From: Deltaproteobacteria bacterium
GTDB lineage: Bacteria > Desulfobacterota > Desulfuromonadia > Desulfuromonadales > JAAYDE01
NCBI GenBank assembly: GCA_012729375.1
Contig: JAAYDE010000100.1
Coordinates: 1 to 64,000 of the forward strand
Direction: 5' to 3'
DNA length: 64,000 nt
Shown piece after piece: positions 35,982 to 44,718 of this stretch. A program made the translations under genes and the position numbers. The notes under the pieces are model-generated. The model worked only from the letters and a program-made list of their open reading frames with translations. It made no database searches and was not told the DNA's origin. Every line of letters begins with the position of its first letter. The stretch's first letter is position 1.

Positions 35982-36413
35982 TCAGTCGAGGGGAATGCGG
36001 ATTTTCTGGCCGGGATAGATCAGGTTGGCGTCCTTGATGACTTCCCGGTTGGCTTCGAAGATCCGCGGGTATTCGCTGGCCTTGCCGTAAAACTGCTTGG
36101 CGATCGCGGATAGCGTATCTCCTTTTTTGATGACGTAATATTCGACTTTTTTCTCCGCCGGAGGCGCCGACAGCCCGTCAATCTTGACCTCGGAAACCCC
36201 CTGAACATTGCCGGCCAAAAGGACGGCTTTTTCCATGGCCTCCTGGCTGGCCGCCTGACCGGACAGAGATACCACCCCCTCGTTGAACTCGACTTTCAGG
36301 CCGGTGACACCGGGGTTGTCCTCTTCAATGTTTTTTTTGATCTTTTCAGCGGCGTCCTCTTCTTTGCTGAACAGTTTCTTGCCGATCTCCTTCATGAAAT
36401 CAAATAATCCCAT
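35982..36413 (-). CDS. BON-LysM protein (Kbp/YgaU-like)
   Basis: A 143-residue protein with a BON domain (residues about 25-82, VTGLKVEFNEGVVSLSGQAA) and a C-terminal LysM domain (about 90-140, YYVIKKGDTLSAIAKQFYG then LIYPGQKIRIP). The start FDFMKEIGKKLFSKEEDAA matches E. coli Kbp, a cytoplasmic potassium-binding protein, with no signal peptide, despite LysM usually binding peptidoglycan. A role as K+ sensor is possible by homology. GGAAAAGG before the ATG serves as ribosome site. Confidence 0.9.
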   Translation of the reverse strand: MGLFDFMKEIGKKLFSKEEDAAEKIKKNIEEDNPGVTGLKVEFNEGVVSLSGQAASQEAMEKAVLLAGNVQGVSEVKIDGLSAPPAEKKVEYYVIKKGDTLSAIAKQFYGKASEYPRIFEANREVIKDANLIYPGQKIRIPLD

Positions 36414-36639
36414 AGCCTTTTCCTTTCCAATAAAAGAGCCTGCAGATAAGTTTTAAACCTAGTCTTATTCTACCACTTGCCGGAGGCTGAAAAGGGCGTC
36501 CAGCCGATAAAAAACATCCGACGGGTGCGGCCGCCGGGCGAGAACCGGTGGCGATACGGTATGGGTACCCGCTTGTTAAGGTAATGCAGGATCGCTCTAG
36601 GAAGGCTTGGCGGCCGGTAAGGTTGGGGTGTTGCTTTTT
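36414..36639. other. Intergenic stretch
   Basis: About 225 bases with no gene. A GGCTGAAAAGGGCGTCCAGC segment near 36485 is faintly like the end of the interspersed repeat, but nothing more can be supported. Confidence 0.3.
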
Positions 36640-36828
36640 CTAGGTTCCCTGGGGCGGATAGGCTTCGCCTTGGCGTGGGATTTCGGGAAGGGAGGGGTTT
36701 TTCTCCTGAACGGATTCCCAGGTTTTGATGTCGTAAATACCGGCATCACAGCCGGGAAAGTAGCATTCGAAAGGATAATCCTCGACGGAAGCGAAGGCCC
36801 TGAAACACCGCGAACACCAGAAATACAT
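36640..36828 (-). CDS. Small zinc-ribbon-like protein
   Basis: A 62-residue protein. ATG 36828 has GGGAG five bases upstream; GTG six bases before it is an alternative. Four Cys are arranged CSRC…CYFPGC, as in a small zinc ribbon, with YDIKTWESVQEKNP after it. I know no named family. It may be a metal-binding adaptor. It follows the flavodoxin gene in the same direction behind a terminator hairpin. Confidence 0.6.
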   Translation of the reverse strand: MYFWCSRCFRAFASVEDYPFECYFPGCDAGIYDIKTWESVQEKNPSLPEIPRQGEAYPPQGT

Positions 36829-36852
36829 GATCACTCCCGAAAAAAGTAAAGG

Positions 36853-36887
36853 CCGGCCGGAGGAGCGTTTTCCCCTCTCCGGCCGGT
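36853..36887 (-). terminator. Terminator after the flavodoxin gene
   Basis: On the minus strand CCGGCCGGAGAG pairs with the later CTCCTCCGGCCGG around a GGGGAAAACG loop. It is followed by CCTTTACTTTTTT. It lies between the flavodoxin stop (36897) and the start of the small zinc-ribbon gene. Confidence 0.75.
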
Positions 36888-36896
36888 TTGCGCCGT

Positions 36897-37397
36897 CTAA
36901 CCGTGGCGTGCCTTGAGGAGAATATCCTTGACGAATTCCCGGGCGTCCTGCAAATCGGCATCATCCGGATGGGTGGCCGCGGTCCGCGCTTCATCCACCC
37001 AGGCCCGGTGCTCCGGTTTTTGGGAGAGGGCGTCGAGAAGGGCCATCTTCACCTTTCCCCTCGCGCCAAAGGTACCCAGGATCTTGAGATCCTTGCCGAT
37101 GCCCGCGAGTTGATGGAAGGCCGATACGGCCCGTTCGCCCCCCCGCAGAGAACCGTGGGTGGTGAAGAAAGCCACTTTTTTACCTTTGGGAATGGTGCGG
37201 ATGAAGGTTTCGACTTTGGGAGGAACGCTATGGACCTGGACCGGGAAACCGCAGAAGATGAGATCGTAGTCGCCCGTTCCGGGAACGACGTCCAGGGGCA
37301 ATAATTCTTTACCTTCCCCCGGAATGCTGTCGAAGATCTCCTGGGCCACTTTTTCCGTGTTACCGGTTTCCGATAGATACGCTACCAGTATTTTCAT
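36897..37397 (-). CDS. Flavodoxin-family protein
   Basis: A 166-residue FMN-binding protein. The phosphate-binding loop is AYLSETGNTEKVA at residues about 7-19, with LIFCGFPVQVHSVPPKVE and FFTTHGSLRGG contributing further FMN contacts. A helical extension (residues about 135-166) is added at the C-terminus. Start at ATG 37397, GGGAAGGTG upstream; GTG at 37403 is possible. It likely transfers electrons or reduces quinones; partner unknown. Confidence 0.88.
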   Translation of the reverse strand: MKILVAYLSETGNTEKVAQEIFDSIPGEGKELLPLDVVPGTGDYDLIFCGFPVQVHSVPPKVETFIRTIPKGKKVAFFTTHGSLRGGERAVSAFHQLAGIGKDLKILGTFGARGKVKMALLDALSQKPEHRAWVDEARTAATHPDDADLQDAREFVKDILLKARHG

Positions 37398-37722
37398 GTT
37401 CACCTTCCCGGAATTTTAAGGGTATTGAAAAGGATATTTTACTGAACGTCCGGCGTCGGCAGGGGCAACCCGCATGCTTTTCCGCTCGCCAAAACAATAA
37501 CCTGTTTACAGTAGGATAGCTTATGTGTCAACTCTCATGCGCCGAGGCGGAAAAATAAATTGGGTGTTTCTGCTTTGGGAAGGCCGGCACAAACCCCTTC
37601 CGGGTCAACCTTGGCAAAGGGTCGCGATCCATCAGTTTCCAGGGGTGAAATAATAAATTTACCTGGGGCTTCAATAGGGATTATAATACACCGTTTATTT
37701 ATCCTACATCTTTGAGGTTTTC
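37398..37722. other. Divergent intergenic region
   Basis: 325 bases between the flavodoxin gene and the S1-domain gene. It should hold both promoters. No RNA gene or repeat is recognised. The stretch just before 37723 is AT-rich (TAATAAATTTACC, TTATAATACACCG), as expected for a promoter. Confidence 0.4.
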
Positions 37723-38958
37723 ATGAAAGAACGTGACGACGAGTGGAATGAGGAAAATGAGGAAGGTGAAGAGAATGAAGAGGGGAGTTTCGCCCAACTC
37801 TTCGAAGAGAGCCTGAAGACCGCCAAGGTGCGCCTGGAACCGGGGCAGAAGGTCGAGGGAAAGGTCCTGCAGATTGGTGGTGACTGGATTTTTCTCGATG
37901 TCGGGCAGAAAGGCGAAGGAATTCTCGACGCCCGCGAACTGCTCGATGCCGAGGGCAATCTGACCGTCGCCGTCGGCGACAAGGTCAGCGCCTATTTCCT
38001 TTCCGGCAGTGGCGGCGAACTCCGTTTTACCACCAAGCTCAGCGCGGGGGCGGCGGGAGCGGCGCAGATGGAAGAAGCCTGGCGCAGCCGCATCCCGGTT
38101 GAGGGGCGGATCGAAAAGGAGATCAAGGGCGGCTATGAGATACGGCTCAGCGGCGGCGTGAGGGCTTTCTGCCCCTTCTCCCAGCTCGGCCTGCGCCGCC
38201 AGGATTCTTCCGTCGAGGTGATCGGCCAGTCCCGCCCGTTCCGGATCACCCAGTTCAGTGAGCGGGGCCGCAACATTGTCGTTTCCCATCGGGTGCTTCT
38301 GGAAGAAGAGCAGAAACAACGCCGCGAAGCCCTCAAGGAAACGCTCCAGCCGGGGATGGTGGTCAGGGGGGTGATCACCAACCTTCGCGACTTCGGCGCT
38401 TTTGTCGATATCGGCGGCGTCGAGGGGCTGGTACCTATTTCCGAAGTCGCCTACGGCCGGGTGGAGGATATCCGCTCCGTACTGCAGGTGGGACAGGAGC
38501 TGGAGGTCGCGGTCAAAAGCTGCGATTGGGAAAAAAACCGTTTTTCCTTCAGCATCCGCGACACCCTGGCCGATCCCTGGAGCCGGGTGGATGCTGATTT
38601 CCAGGAAGGAGCTTCCTATACCGGAAAGGTGGCCCGCCTCGTTCCCTTCGGCGCTTTCGTCACCCTGAAAGAGGGCATCGACGGGCTGATCCACATCTCC
38701 AAGCTGGGAGCCGGCCGGCAGATCAAACACGCCCAGGAAGTTGTGCAGACCGGCGACACCGTAGCGGTGACCATCGAAAAAATCGACCGCGATCAGCGGC
38801 GCGTCTCGCTGGTCCTTGCCCAATCGGCTGCGGCGGCGCCGGCAACCATGACGCCGGAGGAGCAGGAGCCGACCTCGTATGTTGAAAAGCCGGCTGCGTC
38901 CGGCATGGGAACCTTTGCCGATCTGCTGCAAGGGGCAAAAACCAAAAAACGCCGCTGA
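37723..38958 (+). CDS. S1-domain RNA-binding protein
   Basis: A 411-residue protein with an acidic N-terminus (residues 1-22, mostly Glu) and four S1-type OB folds at about 40-105, 120-195, 208-280 and 297-365. The last two are the most typical: GMVVRGVITNLRDFGAFVDI and YTGKVARLVPFGAFVTL. It is shorter than ribosomal protein S1 (six domains) and is probably an accessory S1-like translation or RNA-turnover factor. The acidic head is unusual and may keep it from binding non-specifically. TTTGAGG lies before the ATG. Confidence 0.85.
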   Translation: MKERDDEWNEENEEGEENEEGSFAQLFEESLKTAKVRLEPGQKVEGKVLQIGGDWIFLDVGQKGEGILDARELLDAEGNLTVAVGDKVSAYFLSGSGGELRFTTKLSAGAAGAAQMEEAWRSRIPVEGRIEKEIKGGYEIRLSGGVRAFCPFSQLGLRRQDSSVEVIGQSRPFRITQFSERGRNIVVSHRVLLEEEQKQRREALKETLQPGMVVRGVITNLRDFGAFVDIGGVEGLVPISEVAYGRVEDIRSVLQVGQELEVAVKSCDWEKNRFSFSIRDTLADPWSRVDADFQEGASYTGKVARLVPFGAFVTLKEGIDGLIHISKLGAGRQIKHAQEVVQTGDTVAVTIEKIDRDQRRVSLVLAQSAAAAPATMTPEEQEPTSYVEKPAASGMGTFADLLQGAKTKKRR

Positions 38959-38970
38959 TGGATTTCGTAA

Positions 38971-39018
38971 AGGCGATAAAAGCCCGGGTATCTCCCCATG
39001 CCTGGGCTTTTATCGCCT
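38971..39018. terminator. Long perfect hairpin, possible terminator
   Basis: AGGCGATAAAAGCCCGGG (38971-38988) pairs with CCTGGGCTTTTATCGCCT (39001-39018), an 18-pair stem with one G-U pair and a 12-base loop. It follows the S1-domain gene stop by 12 bases. No U-tract follows on the plus strand, so termination is plausible but not certain. Confidence 0.6.
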
Positions 39019-39072
39019 CCGAGGCGGAATCCGCCGCCGGGCATTCCCGGACCCGTGCAAGGAGTCGCTGCA

Positions 39073-39693
39073 ATGAGCCTGTTTGACGAAGTAGCGCAAC
39101 AATGGGACAGGGATCCGGTCCGCCGGCAACGGGCGCTGCAGGTCGCCGATTCGATGCGGAAAGGTATCCCTCTGGATGGCACCTGGCGGGCGTTGGAATT
39201 CGGCTGCGGCACCGCCCAGCTGAGTTTCTGCCTGCGCCACGAATTGGCGGAGATCACCCTGGTCGACACCTCGGAAGGGATGCTCGATGTGGCCCGGGAT
39301 AAGATCGCCGCCGCCGGCGTGACCCACATGAGGCCGCTGCTGGCCGATCTGACCGCGGGGGAGCTGCCCGGCGGCCGCTTCGAGCTGATTTACTCGATGA
39401 TGGCCCTGCACCATTTGCCGGCGCCGGAAGGGATCATCCCGGTTTTTTGGGACCTGCTCAACGAGGGGGGGTACCTGTGCATCGCCGAACTGGAGAAGGG
39501 GGAGGTTTCCTTCCATGGCGAGGATTTCCCGGGGCATGACGGCTTTGCCAGGGAAGAACTGGCCGGAATGGTGGTCAGGGAAGGGTTTGACAGCCCACGG
39601 ATCGATGACTGTTTTGTCATCCGCCGCGACGCTGCTGGACAAATCGAAGAGTTCAACGTCCTGCTTCTCATCTGCCGCAAACCGGCAAGTTGA
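39073..39693 (+). CDS. Class I SAM-dependent methyltransferase
   Basis: A 206-residue protein. ATG 39073 follows AAGGAG at eight bases. The SAM-binding motif I is ALEFGCGTAQLSF (usual VLDxGxGxG), the acidic end of strand two is TLVDTSEGML, and IYSMMALHHLP is motif post-I/IV. The N-terminus AQQWDRDPVRRQRALQVA is typical of UbiE/Methyltransf_11-type small methyltransferases. Its substrate cannot be told. Confidence 0.88.
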   Translation: MSLFDEVAQQWDRDPVRRQRALQVADSMRKGIPLDGTWRALEFGCGTAQLSFCLRHELAEITLVDTSEGMLDVARDKIAAAGVTHMRPLLADLTAGELPGGRFELIYSMMALHHLPAPEGIIPVFWDLLNEGGYLCIAELEKGEVSFHGEDFPGHDGFAREELAGMVVREGFDSPRIDDCFVIRRDAAGQIEEFNVLLLICRKPAS

Positions 39694-39716
39694 GCCGCTG
39701 TTTCCGCCGCCGATGG

Positions 39717-40455
39717 CTAGTGGTCTTCCCTTTCCTTGAGCAGGCGCATGATCTCGTCCTCGCCCATCGGCCGCGGATGTTTGACGCGCAGGCTTTCCGA
39801 CCATTCCCGGGCAAAATCCTTCTGCAGCCAGAGGTTCAGGCCCAGGGTGATGAGCATGGCCAAAAGGGTGCCCAGACTGGCCAGGGCCATATCCTTGTGG
39901 GCGTCCCACACATCCCCCTGGGTTCCCAGGTAGGCCACACCCCGATCGCCGCCGAAAAATTCCGCCGCCGCCCATTCGAAAAGCTCGAAAAGCATGGACG
40001 TGGACATGGTGAAATCCAGGGGCAGGAAATACCCCCAGACACCGCTGGCGTCGGCGACCCGGAAATAGAGTTCGCGAATGGGATAGGCGAGGAGCAGGCC
40101 ATAGGAGAAATGGACGATGCGGTCGAAGTTGTTGCGTTCCCAGCCGAGGGCCTGATTGAGGCTGTGGCCGCTCAGGGATTGCAACCAGGCGTCGTAGGGG
40201 ACCTCGGCGTAGGTGTAATGGGCACCGATTTCGTGAAGAAAGAGGAACAGAAAAACCAGGGTGTAGGAAATGCGTGACAGGGGAAAGCGGCGACAGGTCA
40301 GCACCAGAAAAAGGGCGAAGGCCAAAACCAGGACGTTTTCCAGCGCCCAGTCCCGGCGGTCATGGGGATCGACGGCCAGAAAAAAATTCCGCGGCAAAGA
40401 GCAGGGGCAGGAACAGGAAATAATGACGGTGGGGGATTCGGGTTAAAAATTTCAT
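39717..40455 (-). pseudogene. DUF2238 (YjdF-like) membrane protein, frame broken near its N-terminus
   Basis: The frame from 40397 down to 39717 encodes most of a DUF2238 protein: HDRRDWALENVLVLAFALF, HEIGAHYTYAEVPYD, ERNNFDRIVHFSYGLLLAYP and SMLFELFEWAAA, with about five membrane helices. Its only start there is a TTG without a ribosome site. In the frame one base off, ATG 40455 (GAGGTG upstream) begins a hydrophobic segment FLTRIPHRHYFLFLPLLFAA that ends at a run of seven T/A bases (40380-40386). Removing one base there joins the two and gives the expected N-terminal helix. The gene is either recently broken or miscalled at this homopolymer. Confidence 0.75.
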
Positions 40456-40488
40456 GATGCCGGCACCTCGAAGGATGAAATGGCGACC

Positions 40489-41328
40489 TTATACTTTTTG
40501 GGGCACCGTCTTTGGGGGTTCCATTTTCTTGTCGAAAGGCGGCAAGCTGGCCCCGGTCAGAAAACCGACGACGACCCGGTTGAAAATCTCCGCCTGATCG
40601 GCCGGGGTGGCATGACCGGAATCTTCGACAATTTCCAGTCGCGCGCCGGGTATTTCCCGCGCACAGGATTTTTTGACCTCCAGGGGGATGAAATCCTCAC
40701 GGCCCGCCAGGATCAGGGTCGGCACGGCGATAGCGGAAAGCCGGTCTACCAGGCTCCATCCCGACATCCCCTTCAGGGTTTGCAGATAGATGCGCGGGTC
40801 GTTGGCCGACCAGCGCTTTTCGAATCCCCGCCGCAGCGGTTCCTGCCCCTCTTTCGGGAAAAGACGCCGGGCGAGAACCTTGGCCGTTCTCTCCATGCCG
40901 AACAGACGGGTCAGCAGGAGGCGCTGCCCCAGCTCCCAGCGTTGCCGCCAGCTGCCGCGGGGGAGTTCCGGAGCGCTGTTGACGATGACCAGGCCGGCGA
41001 CCACCTCGGGAAAATCGACCGCCATCTGCAGGGCGACCATGCCGCCGAGGGAGATTCCCATCACTTGCGCCGGGAAAAATCCCAGGGATGTCATAAAATC
41101 GGCGGTGTCGGCGGCAAAACCGGGAATGGTGTAGCCGCATGCCGGGCGTGAGGAACGGCCGTGGCCGCGCAGATCGATGGTGATCGTCCGGAAATGCTGG
41201 CGCAGAGCCGGCAGTTGCAGACCCCAGTCCCGGCCGCTGCCTCCCAGCCCGTGAATCAGCAGCAAAGGGGGGCCGTACCCGGAAACCTCATAGTAGAGTT
41301 CCTCCCCTTCGGCAGTTTTCCACAGCAT
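40489..41328 (-). CDS. Alpha/beta-fold hydrolase
   Basis: A 279-residue hydrolase. The oxyanion region is LLLIHGLGGSGRDW, the nucleophile elbow GISLGGMVA (GxSxG), and the catalytic Asp and His are in LILAGREDFIPLE and VEDSGHATPADQ. It resembles 3-oxoadipate enol-lactonase/BioH-like esterases, but the substrate is unknown. The ATG at 41328 is preceded only by a weak site. It is read in the same direction as the upstream small helical gene, separated by a large hairpin. Confidence 0.88.
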   Translation of the reverse strand: MLWKTAEGEELYYEVSGYGPPLLLIHGLGGSGRDWGLQLPALRQHFRTITIDLRGHGRSSRPACGYTIPGFAADTADFMTSLGFFPAQVMGISLGGMVALQMAVDFPEVVAGLVIVNSAPELPRGSWRQRWELGQRLLLTRLFGMERTAKVLARRLFPKEGQEPLRRGFEKRWSANDPRIYLQTLKGMSGWSLVDRLSAIAVPTLILAGREDFIPLEVKKSCAREIPGARLEIVEDSGHATPADQAEIFNRVVVGFLTGASLPPFDKKMEPPKTVPQKV

Positions 41329-41374
41329 ATTGTCGCGCCTTGAATGAGGGTTTTTCGTCCTTTGCCGATCCGTT

Positions 41375-41416
41375 CCCTCCCTAACCCTCCCCCGGAGGGG
41401 GGAGGGTTAGGGAGGG
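41375..41416. repeat. Perfect 19-bp inverted repeat of CCCTCCCTAACC type
   Basis: CCCTCCCTAACCCTCCCCC (41375-41393) and its exact complement (41398-41416) enclose a four-base loop GGAG. Such palindromes of CCCTAACCCTCCCC type are widely scattered between genes in many GC-rich bacteria. Here it lies downstream of the minus-strand gene ending at 41449 and could end its transcript. Confidence 0.8.
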
Positions 41417-41448
41417 GGGGCAGGAGAGGGGCGAGGGGGCGGAGCGGG

Positions 41449-41832
41449 TCAGCGTGTCTCTCTGGCTCTTTTCATCCGGTCGCTGTGCAGTTCCTGGAGT
41501 TGCATCGCGCAGGCCATGTGGACCGTCCTGGCCAGGTTGATGGCCTCCACGGCGGCGATCCCGGCGTTTTCCATCATCACCTGCTGGCGTACGGTTTCCG
41601 TCAGCAGGTAGATTTTCATCCCCAATTGCGCCTTGGGGGAGGAGTTGGGGCGTTCCGCCAGCCGGTTGGCCGCGTTCCGGTATTCCCGCGGCAGGCCGGC
41701 CGATTCCAGCAAGTCGCCGGCCAAGGTTTCATAATCGGTCAGATAGAGTTCGATATCGGCATGGGTGCGGTTCCCGTCCAGGAGACCGCGCAGGCGGCGA
41801 ATCGCTTCTTCCGTCGGTGAGGGTTGTTCCAT
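41449..41832 (-). CDS. Uncharacterised small helical protein
   Basis: A 127-residue soluble protein. ATG 41832 is preferred because GAGGAC lies upstream; longer in-frame starts have none. It is predicted to be helical (EEAIRRLRGLLDGNRTHADI, then a long amphipathic tail AGIAAVEAINLARTVHMA). I recognise no family. Its neighbour upstream is the divergent folE2 gene. Confidence 0.55.
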   Translation of the reverse strand: MEQPSPTEEAIRRLRGLLDGNRTHADIELYLTDYETLAGDLLESAGLPREYRNAANRLAERPNSSPKAQLGMKIYLLTETVRQQVMMENAGIAAVEAINLARTVHMACAMQLQELHSDRMKRARETR

Positions 41833-42014
41833 CGTCGGTTGTCCTCTGTGGATAGGGGTGGCAGAAACGGCCGCCGCCACGGAGGCGGCGGGCAGGGACT
41901 TTTTGAACTGGATTCCAGCCCGCTCGGCATGCTATCAAGAAGGCTGGACGGGCCGCAATCCTCAAATCCTCAGGCAGTCTCAAAAAGTTATCAGCGGATT
42001 GAAAAATAAACTCT

Positions 42015-42824
42015 ATGGTTGACGTACAGAATCGCCCCGACAACCGCAACATCCCCATCGATCAGGTCGGCGTTGCCGATTTGCGCTACCCGATCACCGT
42101 TCTCGACCGTTATCAGGGACGGCAGGGCACCGTGGCCAACATCCGGATGACGGTCAATCTTCCCCACCATTTCAAGGGGACGCACATGAGCCGCTTCATC
42201 GAGGTGCTCAACTCCCACCGGGGAGAGGTGACCATGTGGACGGTGCTGCGGATTCTCCACGATCTCAAGGAACGTCTCGACGCCGAACGGGCCCGTGTGG
42301 AAGTGAATTTCCCTTATTTTCTGGAAAAATTGGCGCCGGTGAGCCGGGCGCCGGGCCTTATGGAATACGAATGCGCCTTCATCGGCGAATCGGGCGCCGG
42401 GGGGGATGATTTCATTCTCAGCGTCAAGGTGCCGGTGACCAGCCTGTGCCCCTGCAGCAAGGCCCTGTCCCGGTACGGGGCACACAACCAGCGCGGCCAT
42501 ATCACCATCGAGGCACGCAGCTGCGTTGTCGCGAAAAAGCCGGAGGAGCTGATCTGGATCGAGGAACTGGTCGAGGTGGCCGAATCCTCCGCTTCCGCTC
42601 CCGTCTATGCCCTGCTCAAGCGGGACGATGAAAAAGCGCTGACCGAGATGGCCTACGACCATCCCGTTTTCGTCGAGGACATCGTCCGCAATGTCGCCCA
42701 GAAGTTGATGGCCGACGATCGCGTGGCCTGGTTCAAGGTGACCGCCGTCAACCAGGAAAGCATACACAACCACAGCGCTTTCGCCGAGATCGAGTGGCGG
42801 CGGGAAACGTCCGCGACGGCCTAG
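42015..42824 (+). CDS. folE2: GTP cyclohydrolase FolE2 (type IB)
   Basis: A 269-residue enzyme that opens GTP to dihydroneopterin triphosphate for folate and for 7-deazaguanine synthesis. The type-IB signature is clear: FKGTHMSRFIEVLN, the metal-binding CPCSKALSRYGAHNQRGH, and AFAEIEWRR at the end. It can use metals other than zinc. Start at ATG 42015. The stop overlaps by four bases the stop of the convergent patatin gene. Confidence 0.95.
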   Translation: MVDVQNRPDNRNIPIDQVGVADLRYPITVLDRYQGRQGTVANIRMTVNLPHHFKGTHMSRFIEVLNSHRGEVTMWTVLRILHDLKERLDAERARVEVNFPYFLEKLAPVSRAPGLMEYECAFIGESGAGGDDFILSVKVPVTSLCPCSKALSRYGAHNQRGHITIEARSCVVAKKPEELIWIEELVEVAESSASAPVYALLKRDDEKALTEMAYDHPVFVEDIVRNVAQKLMADDRVAWFKVTAVNQESIHNHSAFAEIEWRRETSATA

Positions 42825-43765
42825 CTTTGCACCGCTTTCCGGTTTTTGTTTTCAGCCAGAAATTCCGCCATCGTCTCTTCGGCCTTGAGATAGCCCAGCC
42901 GGATCAGTTCGTCGGCGCGGTGGAAATCGAGAAAGGTGCAGGCGCTCTTCGGGATGGGGATGATGAGGTCGGGGGAATAGGTGGCCAGCTTGAAACGGGC
43001 GATGGCGTTCTGCATCGTGTCCATCGATTGGGAGATGATATCGAGCAGGCCGATCTCCTCTTCCTGTGCTTTTTCATCCTCTCTAGGCAGCCATTTCTGC
43101 TGCAGATCCTCCACGAAATTGAGAATGCCGTTTCGGTAACGCTCCCAGGCGTTGTGAGGCAGGGTGTCGTCCTCCGCCGCCGCGATGACCGGCGCCTCCC
43201 CTTTGGCGCTGAGGCTCACCGCAATGGTCAGGTCGGTCATGTCCCGCAAGGTCGGCGCGATGGGGATGGGGTTGAGCAGGCCGCCGTCGAAAAGAACCTT
43301 GCCCTGGTAGTTGAAGGGGGTGAAAAAGGTGGGAATGGCGATGGAGGCGCGGATGGCGTCGAACAGGGGTCCTTTGCTCAGCCAGACCTCCTTTTCCGCC
43401 TGGATATCGGTGGCCACCGCCGTGAAGGAAATGGGCAGATCCTCGATGTTGCGGTCTCCGATCAGTTTCTTGAGGGCGCCGATGACCTTTTCTCCTTTGA
43501 AAAAGCCCCTGCCGCCGAAAGTGAAATCGAGCAGCATCAGTACGTCTTTGCGTTCCAGGGCCCGCGCCCAGTGGGCGTAAGCATCGAGTTCCCCCGCGGC
43601 ATAGATGCCGCCGATGAGAGCGCCCATGGAGCAACCCGCAATGGAACGGATGTCAAAGCCGTTTTCGGTCAGCCACCGAATGATGCCGATATGGGCGTAA
43701 CCGCGGGCGCCACCGCTGCCGAGCACCAGGGAGACGGTGGTTTTTTTCTTCTTTTTAGCGGCCAT
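42821..43765 (-). CDS. Patatin-like phospholipase
   Basis: A 314-residue acyl hydrolase. The oxyanion hole is VLGSGGARGYAHIGII, the nucleophile motif GCSMGALIGGIY (GxSxG) and the catalytic Asp is in LFDGGLLNPIP (DGG). There is no signal peptide; a Lys-rich start KKKKKT could bind membrane. It resembles RssA/NTE-like cytosolic patatins. Its start lies inside the end of the endonuclease V gene, so the two are co-transcribed. Confidence 0.92.
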   Translation of the reverse strand: MAAKKKKKTTVSLVLGSGGARGYAHIGIIRWLTENGFDIRSIAGCSMGALIGGIYAAGELDAYAHWARALERKDVLMLLDFTFGGRGFFKGEKVIGALKKLIGDRNIEDLPISFTAVATDIQAEKEVWLSKGPLFDAIRASIAIPTFFTPFNYQGKVLFDGGLLNPIPIAPTLRDMTDLTIAVSLSAKGEAPVIAAAEDDTLPHNAWERYRNGILNFVEDLQQKWLPREDEKAQEEEIGLLDIISQSMDTMQNAIARFKLATYSPDLIIPIPKSACTFLDFHRADELIRLGYLKAEETMAEFLAENKNRKAVQS

Positions 43766-44477
43766 GGGATAACTCCTTCGACGAATCGTTGAGGTCCTTG
43801 GGTTGAAAATCTTCGGAGGCGATGCGGTGGGCCCAGCGGGTGGTTTCCGGGAGGCGGTAGCGGGTCACACAGCGCAGGACGAAATCCCGGGCCTTTTCCA
43901 GGCTGATCCGGTGCCCGGCGGAGATGAACAGCGGCTTGATCCCGGTTCGTGTCCTTACCACTGAGCCGATGATCTCGCCCCGGTCGGTCAACGGTACCCA
44001 GTTCCCCTTTTCTTCCGGAAGCGGCCCGAAGGTGCCGCAAAGGCGTGATTTGGCGACGCCGACGGCCGGCAGGCCGGTGAGCAGCCCGAGATGGCAGGCG
44101 AGACCGAAACGACGCGGATGCGCCCGCCCCTGGCCGTCGCAGAGCAGCAGATCGGGGCGAACCCGCAACCTGGCCAGCGCCGCCAGCGCCGCCGGCGCTT
44201 CGCGGAAGGAGAGCAGCCCCGGCACGTATGGAAAGCATAGTTCCTTTTCGGCGACCGCCCAATCGGCCAACTCCAGTTCCGGAAAACTCAGCACCGCCAC
44301 CGCCGCCCTGGCTTTTTCCTCCCCCTTCCTCCAACCCACGTCGATGCCCGCGACAAAACGCACCTCGTTGAAATCATCCGCCGTGACGACCTTGCCGGCC
44401 AGGGATTTCTGGAGAACGACGGCTTCCCTGGGGGTCAGGTCCCAGGGGTGAAAAAGATCGGAAGAGAAAGAGGTCAT
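43755..44477 (-). CDS. nfi: Endonuclease V
   Basis: A 240-residue repair enzyme cutting near deaminated bases (inosine). The metal Asp is in VRFVAGIDVGWRK, the wedge PYVPGLLSFREAPA, the next acidic cluster in LLLCDGQGRAHPRRFG, and GVAKSRLCG is conserved. ATG 44477 is preferred over TTG 44486. Some positions in the first motif (IDVGW rather than VDxxY) are slightly unusual. It is followed by, and overlaps by 11 bases, the patatin gene. Confidence 0.92.
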   Translation of the reverse strand: MTSFSSDLFHPWDLTPREAVVLQKSLAGKVVTADDFNEVRFVAGIDVGWRKGEEKARAAVAVLSFPELELADWAVAEKELCFPYVPGLLSFREAPAALAALARLRVRPDLLLCDGQGRAHPRRFGLACHLGLLTGLPAVGVAKSRLCGTFGPLPEEKGNWVPLTDRGEIIGSVVRTRTGIKPLFISAGHRISLEKARDFVLRCVTRYRLPETTRWAHRIASEDFQPKDLNDSSKELSHGR

Positions 44478-44718
44478 GGTTCTCAATTTCCTTGGACGTG
44501 TGTCGGTTTAAAAAGCTATCACATTCCGCGGAGGTGAGGGTAGGAGTTCCTGGGGGTGCGACGGATTAAAGGGCAACAAAGAATTTTTAGAAAGTGTTCT
44601 CGTCCTTGACGGATGTGGAGAAATGTGTAAAAAATAAAATACTTTTAACAGGTTGCAAGGTTAAAAAGAGCGATTTGCCAGGCGACTTGGGCCCTTTTTA
44701 GGTGCTGGGGGATTAGGG

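Noticed and set aside
36414..36639. tRNA or small RNA gene
   Set aside because: No cloverleaf, acceptor stem or CCA end could be drawn from the sequence.
44600..44645. Sigma-70 promoter of the defence ATPase
   Set aside because: TTGACG is present, but the following A/T-rich stretch offers several equally poor -10 boxes, so no specific promoter is claimed.
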